Below, in pieces: positions 1 through 6,142 of a DNA stretch of 33,069 bases; position 1 is the stretch's first letter; each line of letters starts with the position of its first letter. The notes beneath the pieces were generated by a model. It saw only the letters and a program-made list of their open reading frames with translations, had not been told where the DNA came from and made no database searches. This DNA is from Bacteroidota bacterium (lineage in GTDB: Bacteria > Bacteroidota > Bacteroidia > AKYH767-A > OLB10): the NCBI GenBank assembly GCA_963169675.1, contig CAUJFJ010000134.1, positions 1 through 33,069 on the forward strand. The letters are read 5' to 3'. A program made the translations under genes and the position numbers.

Positions 1-125
1 CGGTGGATGAAAATTTTGCAGGTGAAAAAGCAGAACGAATGAAATGGCAAGGACAACGAATGGCAGAGATGTTTCATTCAAAAATTGAGTATTACAAAAA
101 TAATCCTTCAATTCCATTGCTATGA
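1..125 (+). CDS. Group III truncated haemoglobin, C-terminal end (5' partial)
   Basis: An open frame enters from the left edge and ends with TGA at 123-125, leaving about 40 residues. The visible part begins VDENFAGEKAE and continues with a helix containing RMAEMFHSKIEYY. The pattern VDExFxGEKAE followed by an amphipathic helix resembles the last helices of group III truncated haemoglobins, small haem proteins linked to oxygen and nitric oxide chemistry. The haem-ligand part lies outside the window, so the call rests on tail similarity plus context: di-iron NO-repair proteins lie downstream. The stop overlaps the next start codon (ATGA at 122-125), which implies co-translation with the membrane protein that follows. 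Another helical protein cannot be excluded. Confidence 0.6.
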   Translation, partial: VDENFAGEKAERMKWQGQRMAEMFHSKIEYYKNNPSIPLL

Positions 126-565
126 CCGTAGTAAAAATGCCTATAGTCATTATTTGTACTTTCCTATGGATAGGATTTGTGTGTGCCATTAGCTTTATGG
201 AAGCTTGGCTCAAATTTCGTGCACCGGGCATAAACCTACCTTTGGGTTTAGGGATAGGCAGAATTGTTTTTAGTGCACTCAACAAAGTTGAATGGGTGTT
301 TGCATTGGTTATAATTATCAATATTTTATGGAATTCTCCTGATATTCTTAAATGGCAAAATCTATCCTTTGTCGTCCCTATCGTTCTTTTACTAATACAG
401 ACTTTTTGGCTTTTACCAGCTTTGGATGCTAGAGCTGAATTACATATTCAAGGGCTGCTCGTACCGCCTTCTTACCTTCATTTTTATTATGTAGGAATGG
501 AAGTAATAAAAGTAGCAGGTCTTACAATTTTTGGTTTAACACTTTTTAAAAACACAACAATATGA
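122..565 (+). CDS. Four-helix integral membrane protein of the NO/haem cluster, function unknown
   Basis: This 147-aa protein has about four hydrophobic segments (near residues 6-25, 57-74, 80-100 and 121-143) with short polar loops, one of which carries APGINLPLG. I do not recognise a named family. The start overlaps the stop of the truncated haemoglobin by 4 bp, and its own stop overlaps the start of the dioxygenase gene by 4 bp (ATGA at 562-565), so the three are probably translated together. Location in the inner membrane is inferred from hydrophobicity. A link to haem or NO chemistry is inferred only from the neighbours. No cysteine pairs or conserved His-rich motif suggests a cofactor of its own. 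Confidence 0.75.
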   Translation: MTVVKMPIVIICTFLWIGFVCAISFMEAWLKFRAPGINLPLGLGIGRIVFSALNKVEWVFALVIIINILWNSPDILKWQNLSFVVPIVLLLIQTFWLLPALDARAELHIQGLLVPPSYLHFYYVGMEVIKVAGLTIFGLTLFKNTTI

Positions 566-1470
566 GCAAAGAACAAATCATCAATGATATTGAAACAAAA
601 TATCAGCAATTGGGCGAAAATCCCGAAACGTACCTAAAAGGATTACTTCACGCAAAACCCATTAATTATTGGGATTATGTGGAAGCCGATACACTACTTT
701 CCCTTCAAAAACCTAGAACAAATTTTAAGGATGAAGAAATTTTTATAATGTATCATCAGGTAACTGAACTCTTCCTTAAAATGATGGTTCACGAAATAAA
801 ACAATTGGTGTATGAGCCTTTTAATGAAACCATTTGGTTGGAAAAATTAGACCGATTGAACCGCTACACCAATATGCTTATTGGGTCTTTTGACGTGATG
901 AAATACGGAATGAACTATGACGATTACAACACTTTTAGAAGCAGTTTAACTCCTGCAAGTGGTTTTCAATCGGTAACATTTCGTTTGATTGAGATTTATT
1001 GCACCCGATTGGAAAACCTAATCAACGAAGAAGGTAAAACCAGATTGCCAAACAATCCATCAACTAACGATTTTTTTGAACATATCTATTGGAAAGACGC
1101 GGGTTTAAATAGAAAAACCGGGAAAAAGTCGCTTACACTTTTACAGTTTGAAGAAAAATATTTAGACCGATTAATTGCAATGGCAAACAAAACCAAAGGC
1201 TCTACGCTTGAAGATAAAGTGTTGAATATGCAAAATTGTTCGGAAGCACTAAAAACTAAATTGAAAGAATTTGACCATTTATACAATGTGGCTTGGCCAT
1301 TGGTACACCTCGAAACAGCTCAACATTACCTTGACCTAAAAGGTGAAAACAAAGCAGCAACAGGCGGTAGTGAATGGAAAAAATACCTGCATCCAAAGTT
1401 TCAACAACGTAAATTTTTCCCAACGCTTTGGAACAATGACGAAATAACTAATTGGGGAAATAATAAATAA
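562..1470 (+). CDS. Tryptophan 2,3-dioxygenase family haem protein
   Basis: The 302-aa protein matches the all-helical tryptophan 2,3-dioxygenase (TDO) family, whose classical members open the indole ring of L-Trp to N-formylkynurenine using haem and O2. Visible family features are the distal MYHQVTELF segment (His65), the substrate-carboxylate region DYNTFRSSLTPASGFQS (Tyr122, Arg126), the proximal haem ligand region WPLVHLETAQ (His249) and the TGGS loop (267-270). All positions I would require for haem and tryptophan binding are present. It overlaps the upstream membrane gene by 4 bp and lies 18 bp before RIC. No other kynurenine gene is visible and nadA (17318-18322) makes quinolinate from aspartate, so a role in haem/NO stress or a non-Trp substrate is possible. 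The fold assignment is firm; the physiological substrate is not. Confidence 0.85.
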   Translation: MSKEQIINDIETKYQQLGENPETYLKGLLHAKPINYWDYVEADTLLSLQKPRTNFKDEEIFIMYHQVTELFLKMMVHEIKQLVYEPFNETIWLEKLDRLNRYTNMLIGSFDVMKYGMNYDDYNTFRSSLTPASGFQSVTFRLIEIYCTRLENLINEEGKTRLPNNPSTNDFFEHIYWKDAGLNRKTGKKSLTLLQFEEKYLDRLIAMANKTKGSTLEDKVLNMQNCSEALKTKLKEFDHLYNVAWPLVHLETAQHYLDLKGENKAATGGSEWKKYLHPKFQQRKFFPTLWNNDEITNWGNNK

Positions 1471-1488
1471 CATTTAAAACATCATAAA

Positions 1489-2217
1489 ATGAACATTCAA
1501 GAAAATAACATCATCGGAGAATTGGTAGCACAAGACTACCGTGCTGCTTCTGTTTTTAAAAAATATGGCATCGATTTTTGTTGTCAAGGCAATCGTACCA
1601 TACAAGATGCGTGCGAAGCGAAACAAATTGACACTTCTTCTGTAGTAACAGATTTAAACGAAGCAAACGAAGCAACTTCGGAAAGCACCATCGACTATCA
1701 ATCTTGGCCAATAGACCTTATGGCAGATTATATCGAAAAGAAACACCATCGATATGTGGAAGACAAAACGCAGGAAATAAAACCCTATCTAGACAAAATT
1801 TGCCGAGTGCACGGTGACCGCCATCCTGAACTATTGGAAATCAATGAACACTTTAATGCGACTGCTGGTGAATTAGCAGCACATATGAAAAAAGAAGAAT
1901 TGATTTTGTTTCCTTTCATTCGCAAAATGGCTAAAGCAAAACAAGAAAATACGAAGTTAGATGCACCGCATTTTGGCACAGTAGAAAACCCTATTCAAAT
2001 GATGATGCACGAACACACTGCCGAAGGTGAACGGTTCAGAAAAATAGAAGCATTGAGCGACAACTACACACCACCTGCGGAAGCTTGCAATACCTATCGG
2101 GTAACTTTCGCCTTGTTGAAGGAATTTGAAGCTGATTTGCACTTGCACATCCATTTAGAGAACAATATTTTGTTTCCAAAAGCAATTGAGCTTGAAAAAC
2201 AATTAAGTAATGCCTAA
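1489..2217 (+). CDS. ric: Iron-sulfur cluster repair di-iron protein RIC (ScdA/YtfE family)
   Basis: This 242-aa protein has the two-part RIC layout. The short ScdA_N domain (residues 1-50) has the family GIDFCCQG motif with Cys31-Cys32. The hemerythrin-like four-helix bundle follows, with candidate iron ligands His86/87, His132 and Glu136 (HMKKE), His176 (EHTAEG), and His220 and Glu224 (HIHLE). RIC proteins repair Fe-S clusters damaged by NO or oxidants in the cytoplasm and may release iron for rebuilding. The start is the ATG at 1489, 18 bp after the dioxygenase stop, with an A-rich leader and no Shine-Dalgarno, normal for Bacteroidota. The 3' end overlaps the next hemerythrin gene by 8 bp. 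Confidence 0.93.
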   Translation: MNIQENNIIGELVAQDYRAASVFKKYGIDFCCQGNRTIQDACEAKQIDTSSVVTDLNEANEATSESTIDYQSWPIDLMADYIEKKHHRYVEDKTQEIKPYLDKICRVHGDRHPELLEINEHFNATAGELAAHMKKEELILFPFIRKMAKAKQENTKLDAPHFGTVENPIQMMMHEHTAEGERFRKIEALSDNYTPPAEACNTYRVTFALLKEFEADLHLHIHLENNILFPKAIELEKQLSNA

Positions 2218-2668
2218 TCCCATTAAAAGAAACGAAGCTCTCAAGCCTTTAAGCCGTGACCATCATCACGGCTTATTGCTCTGTTGGAAAATCCGTCAAG
2301 GCATCAAGTTAAATGTAGAACCCGAAAGGATAAAAAAGTATTTGGATTGGTTTTGGATGAGCTATTTAAAACCACATTTTGAAATCGAAGAGCAATATGT
2401 GTTCCCTGTTTTAGGAAATGAAAATGAGTTGGTAAAACAAGCTTTAAGTGAACATAGAAGGTTAAAACGCCTTTTTGAAAACGACATCGACCATAATAAA
2501 ACTATTAGTTTGATTGAAGAAGAATTGGAAAAGCATATCCGATTTGAAGAACGAGTGCTATTTAATGAAATAGAAAAAGTAGCCACTAGCGAACAACTAC
2601 TTCAGATAGAAATGGATAGTTCAGACAAGAGTTTTTACGAAAACTTATCAGATCCGTTTTGGGAATGA
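2210..2668 (+). CDS. Single-domain hemerythrin-like di-iron protein
   Basis: A 152-aa hemerythrin-like protein. The sequence shows a DHHHGLLL segment (His18-20), HFEIE (His56, Glu60), SEHRRLKRLF (His82) and HIRFEE (His109, Glu113), the H...HxxxE...H...HxxxE arrangement of a four-helix bundle holding two irons. There is no ScdA_N cysteine pair, so it is not a second RIC. It starts inside the last codons of ric (8-bp overlap) and ends overlapping the ferredoxin start (ATGA at 2665-2668), which argues for coupled translation. Likely roles are O2 or NO binding, or iron handling, next to RIC. The exact activity cannot be read from sequence. Confidence 0.88.
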   Translation: MPNPIKRNEALKPLSRDHHHGLLLCWKIRQGIKLNVEPERIKKYLDWFWMSYLKPHFEIEEQYVFPVLGNENELVKQALSEHRRLKRLFENDIDHNKTISLIEEELEKHIRFEERVLFNEIEKVATSEQLLQIEMDSSDKSFYENLSDPFWE

Positions 2669-2997
2669 CGAGAAGTACCATAAAAATTACAGTTCTTGAA
2701 AATGAGGCAGAACAAACCATTGAAACCTACAAAGGTGAGTATCGAAATTTAATGGAATTGCTAAAGGACAAACTCTATTTTGATTGCTTTGGTGAGTGTG
2801 GCGGAATGGGCAGGTGTGCTACTTGCATTGTACACGTAACCGGATTACAAGGAAGTTCGGTAAAACAAGACAGGAATGAACCTGTAACACTTGCAAGATA
2901 CGGTTATAAAGATGAATCCGAAATACGCCTTTCTTGCCAATTGTTAATTTCAGCAGATTTGGACGGGGCAAGAGTTTCGGTTTTGGAAGAAAATTGA
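2665..2997 (+). CDS. 2Fe-2S ferredoxin (adrenodoxin/plant type)
   Basis: A 110-aa ferredoxin. The cluster motif is C-x5-C-x2-C with a distal Cys: Cys45, Cys51 and Cys54 in ECGGMGRCATC, and Cys91 in LSCQ. I chose the ATG at 2665, which overlaps the preceding stop (ATGA); a TTG two codons upstream is in frame but less likely. The protein is soluble and should carry single electrons. Its place directly after RIC and hemerythrin suggests it feeds electrons to a di-iron or haem partner in the same operon, but this is an inference from position. Confidence 0.92.
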   Translation: MTRSTIKITVLENEAEQTIETYKGEYRNLMELLKDKLYFDCFGECGGMGRCATCIVHVTGLQGSSVKQDRNEPVTLARYGYKDESEIRLSCQLLISADLDGARVSVLEEN

Positions 2998-3057
2998 AGC
3001 ATTCTTCAAAAATCACGAAAAACTCCTAGCTGAACGTACTAAAAACTTTAAAAATAA

Positions 3058-3088
3058 TTTGAACAGTTAGGATTCCTTACTATATTTG
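3058..3088 (+). promoter_or_regulatory. Bacteroidota promoter TTTG-N19-TATATTTG with a palindromic element in the spacer
   Basis: TTTG at 3058-3061 and TATATTTG at 3081-3088 are separated by exactly 19 bp, matching the published Bacteroidota -33/-7 consensus (TTTG / TAnnTTTG). The spacer contains AGTTAGGATTCCT at 3065-3077. The same 13 bases occur in the spacer of the next promoter (3381-3393), which suggests a shared regulator. Transcription would begin near 3093-3095, which supports 3130 rather than 3100 as the start codon of the next gene. Confidence 0.75.
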
Positions 3089-3129
3089 TAGCGGCAATAA
3101 TGCCAAACAACTATAAAATATTTAATCAA

Positions 3130-3363
3130 ATGGCAAAATCAATTTTCTATCACGCAGGATGTCCAGTATGCGTAAGTGCAGAGCACGACATCATTAACCT
3201 TTTAGGTCAAGACAATGTAGAAGTAGTTCACTTCGGTAATGACAAATCAAGAATTGACGAAGCGGAAAATGCAGGTGTAAAATCTGTTCCAGCATTGCTA
3301 ACACCAAACAGAAATGTATTACACATCAACTTTGGTGCATCTATGGCTGATGTAAAAGGTTAA
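3130..3363 (+). CDS. Small thioredoxin-fold protein with a CPVC site
   Basis: A 77-aa protein with a beta-alpha-beta start (MAKSIFYHAG), an active-site-like CPVC (Cys11, Cys14) and a cis-proline loop KSVPALL (Pro54), the thioredoxin/glutaredoxin layout in near-minimal length. An upstream in-frame ATG at 3100 would add ten residues, but it lies only about six bases after the predicted transcription start, so I prefer 3130. It is a single-gene unit: its own promoter lies upstream, and a hairpin followed by a T-rich stretch begins 9 bp after its stop. A thiol-disulfide or glutaredoxin-like role in the cytoplasm is likely; the partner is unknown. Confidence 0.8.
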   Translation: MAKSIFYHAGCPVCVSAEHDIINLLGQDNVEVVHFGNDKSRIDEAENAGVKSVPALLTPNRNVLHINFGASMADVKG

Positions 3364-3369
3364 AAAAAA

Positions 3370-3400
3370 TTGCCCTGCATAGTTAGGATTCCTATCTTTG
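3370..3400 (+). promoter_or_regulatory. Bacteroidota promoter with palindromic TAGGATTCCTA operator candidate
   Basis: TATCTTTG at 3393-3400 matches TAnnTTTG, with TTG at 3370-3372 about 20 bp upstream. TAGGA-T-TCCTA (3384-3394) is a perfect palindrome around one base and overlaps the start of the -7 element, a position where a bound protein would block RNA polymerase. The same AGTTAGGATTCCT occurs in the upstream promoter. The MarR-type regulator encoded in this transcript is the obvious candidate binder; this is an inference. Confidence 0.7.
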
Positions 3401-3410
3401 CAGGGCTTTA
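3372..3410 (+). terminator. Rho-independent terminator that also contains the next promoter
   Basis: GCCCTGCA (3372-3379) and TGCAGGGC (3399-3406) form a perfect 8-bp stem, followed by TTTACTTTT. The 19-nt loop holds TAGTTAGGATTCCTATCTT. The right side of the loop and the first two stem bases are the TATCTTTG -7 element of the downstream promoter, so the terminator of one unit and the promoter of the next share bases. Confidence 0.65.
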
Positions 3411-3431
3411 CTTTTAAACAATCACGAGCAA

Positions 3432-3770
3432 ATGAGAATTTTAAGTAGTATAGTAATAATGTTGTTTGCATTTTCTGCAAACGCACAAAACAATAAAACA
3501 AAAACAATGAAAGTAGCAGTTTGGGACACCTACGTAACAAAAAAAGACGGTAGCATAATGCACTTCGACATTATTGCACCCGAAGAAATAAAAGAGACTA
3601 CCATAATATACGCTTATGGTAGAGAATATTTAAAAGCAAAAGGGCAAGAAGAACAACCATTAACTTCAAAAGAATGTAGTTTTTGTCACATTGAAACCGT
3701 AAGACCGCAATGTGAAGCCGAGATTAAACAAAAAGGATATTTTATAATTGAAATGGAAAATTGTAAATAA
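3432..3770 (+). CDS. DUF2024-like protein with a signal peptide and a CxxCH motif
   Basis: A 112-aa protein. Residues 26-112 (from MKVAVWDTYVTKKDG) resemble the DUF2024 family, small conserved proteins of unknown role with a conserved C-x-F-C-H segment and a YFIIEMENC tail. Here 25 extra N-terminal residues look like a signal peptide (MRILSSIVIMLFAFSANAQ, predicted cut before Gln19). Cys82-Ser-Phe-Cys85-His86 is formally a CxxCH haem-c motif, with further cysteines at 94 and 111. An internal ATG at 3507 would give the usual cytoplasmic length. The promoter at 3370-3400 would place the 3432 start about 25 bases into the transcript. The gene abuts the regulator start at 3771. Function unknown. 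Confidence 0.8.
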   Translation: MRILSSIVIMLFAFSANAQNNKTKTMKVAVWDTYVTKKDGSIMHFDIIAPEEIKETTIIYAYGREYLKAKGQEEQPLTSKECSFCHIETVRPQCEAEIKQKGYFIIEMENCK

Positions 3771-4376
3771 ATGAACTATTCCTCTTTCCACCTTACGGAG
3801 CAAAACCAAAAAATTGAAAGTCGCATTGTTGTGGCTTTGGAACGAATTTCAGAAGCATTCAGAGTATTATTATGGAATGAAAGCAAAGAAAACTCATTAA
3901 GCCCGATACAAATTCAAATTTTAATTTTTATCTATTTTCATTCATTGGAAAAATGTAAGGTGGGTTATTTGGCTGATGAGTTCAATATGACAAAAGCCAC
4001 CATAAGCGATAGCGTAAAAGTGTTACTTTCAAAAGAATTAGTAACCAAGGAGACTGACCCCATTGATACGAGAAGTTTTTCGCTATCACTCACAAACGAA
4101 GGAAAAAAAATAGCCAAAAAGTCATCATTATTTGCTTCATCAATAGAACAACCCATTGAAAAACTGACACAGGAACAAAAAACAATAATGCTTAATGGAT
4201 TGCTGAAATTGATTTATGACTTAAACAAATCAGGAATCATTACCATTCAAAGAATGTGTTTTACTTGTTCCAATTACCAACTTGAACAAGGTGTGCACTA
4301 CTGTAAACTCCTTAAAAGTAAACTTGCCGAAAACGAGTTGAGAGTGGATTGCCCTGAACACGAATTACAATTATGA
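3771..4376 (+). CDS. MarR-type winged-helix regulator with a C-terminal four-cysteine domain
   Basis: A 201-aa protein. The N-terminal about 150 residues read as a MarR-like winged helix: a helical dimer arm, LSPIQIQILIFIYFHS, a recognition region FNMTKATISDSVKVLLSKEL (residues 71-90) and a wing with TDPIDTRSFSLSLTNEG. After residue 150 comes an extension with Cys163-x2-Cys166, Cys178 and Cys194 (RMCFTC, HYCKLL, VDCPEH). Such a cluster could hold an Fe-S cluster or zinc, fitting a sensor beside NO/Fe-S repair genes. The start directly abuts the DUF2024-like stop, and the end overlaps the YggS gene by 4 bp. Autoregulation through the TAGGATTCCT sites upstream is plausible. The DNA-binding assignment is good; the metal and the signal are inferred. 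Confidence 0.82.
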   Translation: MNYSSFHLTEQNQKIESRIVVALERISEAFRVLLWNESKENSLSPIQIQILIFIYFHSLEKCKVGYLADEFNMTKATISDSVKVLLSKELVTKETDPIDTRSFSLSLTNEGKKIAKKSSLFASSIEQPIEKLTQEQKTIMLNGLLKLIYDLNKSGIITIQRMCFTCSNYQLEQGVHYCKLLKSKLAENELRVDCPEHELQL

Positions 4377-5089
4377 GTTTTATAATCGAAAACATTGTCA
4401 ATATTAAACGTAGAATTAGAACAGCAGCTGAATTTTCTGGAAGAAATCCTAATGAAATCAAACTTCTTTTAGCAACAAAAACTGTTTTAGCTCAAAATAT
4501 TATTACAGCGATTGAATCAGGAGAAACGCTGATTGGAGAGAATAAAGTACAAGAGCTCAAAGACAAATATGAAGAACTAAAAAATACGCCACACCAAACC
4601 CATTTCATAGGACATCTTCAAACCAACAAAATCAAGGAAGTTATAAAATATACTGACTGCATACAATCGGTTGACAGGTTGGAATTAGCTGAAAAATTGC
4701 AAAAGAGATTAGAATTTGAAAATAGAACCCTAGATGTTTTTATCCAAGTTAACACCTCTTATGAAGCAAGTAAGTTTGGTGTTTCACCCGAAAATACCTT
4801 GATTTTTACTCAACAAATTAAACAACTTGACCGATTAAACATTAAAGGATTAATGACAATCGGCCTTTTTTCTACTGAAAAAGAAAAAGTTCGCAAATGC
4901 TTTCAATTGCTCAAAAAAATTCAATTACAAATGTTAGACAAAGACTTCCCTGTTTACGAGTTATCAATGGGAATGAGCAACGACTTAGAAACAGCCATAG
5001 AAGAAGGCTCAACGATAATTCGTGTTGGAACTGCAATATTCGGCAAACGACCTTTTCCAGACAGCTATTATTGGAATGACGACAAATAG
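4373..5089 (+). CDS. YggS/PLPBP-family pyridoxal 5'-phosphate homeostasis protein
   Basis: A 238-aa single-domain TIM-barrel protein of the YggS (PLP-binding protein) family, which binds PLP without a known catalytic reaction and buffers PLP levels in the cytoplasm. Recognisable parts are LLLATK with the PLP lysine Lys36, IGENKVQEL, HFIGHLQTNKIK, SVDRLELAEKL, GLMTIGLF, LSMGMSNDLETAIEEGST and RVGTAIFG. Length is typical. It overlaps the regulator by 4 bp (ATGA), so it is the last gene of the DUF2024-MarR-YggS unit. In many bacteria yggS sits with cell-envelope genes; its coupling here to a MarR regulator and stress genes is less usual. Confidence 0.92.
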   Translation: MSFIIENIVNIKRRIRTAAEFSGRNPNEIKLLLATKTVLAQNIITAIESGETLIGENKVQELKDKYEELKNTPHQTHFIGHLQTNKIKEVIKYTDCIQSVDRLELAEKLQKRLEFENRTLDVFIQVNTSYEASKFGVSPENTLIFTQQIKQLDRLNIKGLMTIGLFSTEKEKVRKCFQLLKKIQLQMLDKDFPVYELSMGMSNDLETAIEEGSTIIRVGTAIFGKRPFPDSYYWNDDK

Positions 5090-5336
5090 CCAACCCACAG
5101 GTGTAAGCACATTTGCAAGCCGCACAAGCCCAAGCACAGACCAAAGCTTGCAAAAGAGCTTCCACCTTTCCCACCCAAGGACAAAGAAAAATTATTTTTT
5201 AAAATTTCCTTCCCTTCTAAAATTTTTAAAACCACTAACCACAGCCAACACAAACAGACCCAACCTTAACTTGACAACAACACCGAAACTCACAATTTAC
5301 AAGGACTTTACAACCACGACAGACAGAAGGCCAGCT
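5090..5336. other. Gene-free stretch: hairpin plus G-poor segment
   Basis: No credible gene is seen. TTTGCAAGC (5112-5120) and GCTTGCAAA (5146-5154) form a perfect 9-bp inverted repeat with a 25-nt loop. From about 5200 to 5340 the + strand is rich in A and C and poor in G. The stretch ends at the attC-like site beginning at 5337. It may be the tail of an older gene cassette or filler sequence. Confidence 0.5.
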
Positions 5337-5468
5337 TATAACATCACCTATACGCAAGCAGGGGTTTCGTGCTTCGTAGGACAGAAAAGTGCTATATTTG
5401 AAGTTCAGTTCTTCGTAGGAAGTTCATTGGTAAAAATCCCTGCCTGCGTATAGCTGAGAAACGTTAGG
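5337..5468 (+). mobile_element. Putative integron attC site 1
   Basis: The site has an R''-like box TATAAC (5337-5342), a 5-nt spacer, an L'' arm CTATACGCAAGCAGGG (5348-5363), a long loop, an L' arm CCCTGCCTGCGTATAG (5438-5453), a 9-nt spacer and an R'-like box GTTAGG (5463-5468). The two L arms pair at 15 of 16 positions. This order and spacing are those of attC recombination sites, which fold as single strands for the integron integrase. The loop contains TATATTTG (5393-5400), a match to the Bacteroidota -7 element, which could drive the gene that follows. No integrase is in the window, so this is a structural call only. Confidence 0.55.
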
Positions 5469-5485
5469 AGATATATTTTCAAATC

Positions 5486-6121
5486 ATGAATAACAAAAGT
5501 TATTATATACTTATTTCAATACTATTTTTCATCGGATGCAAACAGTCATCCGATTCTTATTTTGATCAAGCTAGAAAAAAACATGACCAAAATGATTTAA
5601 AAGGAGCAATTGAAGATTATTCAAGTGCCATTGAACTTGATTCTACTATAGCCACATATTTCTATAATCGTGGTGTAGCACATTTAGAATTGAACGAAAC
5701 TGTTCCAGCTATACAGAATTTTTCTAAATCCATTGAATTGGACTCTCTGTCCTACAGTGCTTTTTATAATAGAGGAATAGCTGAATTTATTTTGAATAAA
5801 TATGATAATGCTATTCAGGATTTTTCTAAAACAGTTGAGCTTTATAATATTGCAGAAATAGAAAATGACTCTACCAAATTAAAGGCCTATTTTAATAGAG
5901 CTGTCGCAAAAGAAAAGATAAACGATTTTGTAGGAGCCATCTCCGACTACTCAAAAGTTATTTTATTGAGTGACACCGTTGCGGATGCTTATTATAACAG
6001 AGGAATTCTAAATTATTACAAAATGAACAACAGAGAAGCTGGGTGTTCAGACTTAAAAAATGCTGAAATCATGGGAAGCCAGATTGCTAAGTCTGCATTT
6101 AAAGATTTATGCAACAAATAA
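5486..6121 (+). CDS. TPR-repeat lipoprotein
   Basis: A 211-aa protein with a lipoprotein signal peptide (hydrophobic ISILFFIG followed by lipobox Cys18) and then tetratricopeptide repeats: successive units with the pattern YFYNRGVAHLEL, AFYNRGIAEF, AYFNRAVAKEK and AYYNRGILNYY, separated by segments ending in DYSSAIELD-like helices. TPRs mediate protein-protein contacts, so a membrane-anchored scaffold is likely; no enzymatic part is visible. The gene lies 18 bp after the R'-like box of attC 1 and ends 22 bp before attC 2, so it looks like a single-gene cassette. Sorting to the inner or outer membrane is undetermined. Confidence 0.85.
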   Translation: MNNKSYYILISILFFIGCKQSSDSYFDQARKKHDQNDLKGAIEDYSSAIELDSTIATYFYNRGVAHLELNETVPAIQNFSKSIELDSLSYSAFYNRGIAEFILNKYDNAIQDFSKTVELYNIAEIENDSTKLKAYFNRAVAKEKINDFVGAISDYSKVILLSDTVADAYYNRGILNYYKMNNREAGCSDLKNAEIMGSQIAKSAFKDLCNK

Positions 6122-6142
6122 ATTATTTTCCACCAATAAATC

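Noticed and set aside
3100-3129. Upstream ATG of the thioredoxin-like gene
   Set aside because: It is only about six bases after the predicted transcription start and adds residues outside the fold; 3130 fits better.
5022-5453. 143-aa + strand ORF overlapping the YggS gene end and the spacer
   Set aside because: It overlaps a firm gene in another frame, runs through the G-poor spacer with Thr/Pro/Asn-biased low-complexity translation, and ends inside the attC-like site.
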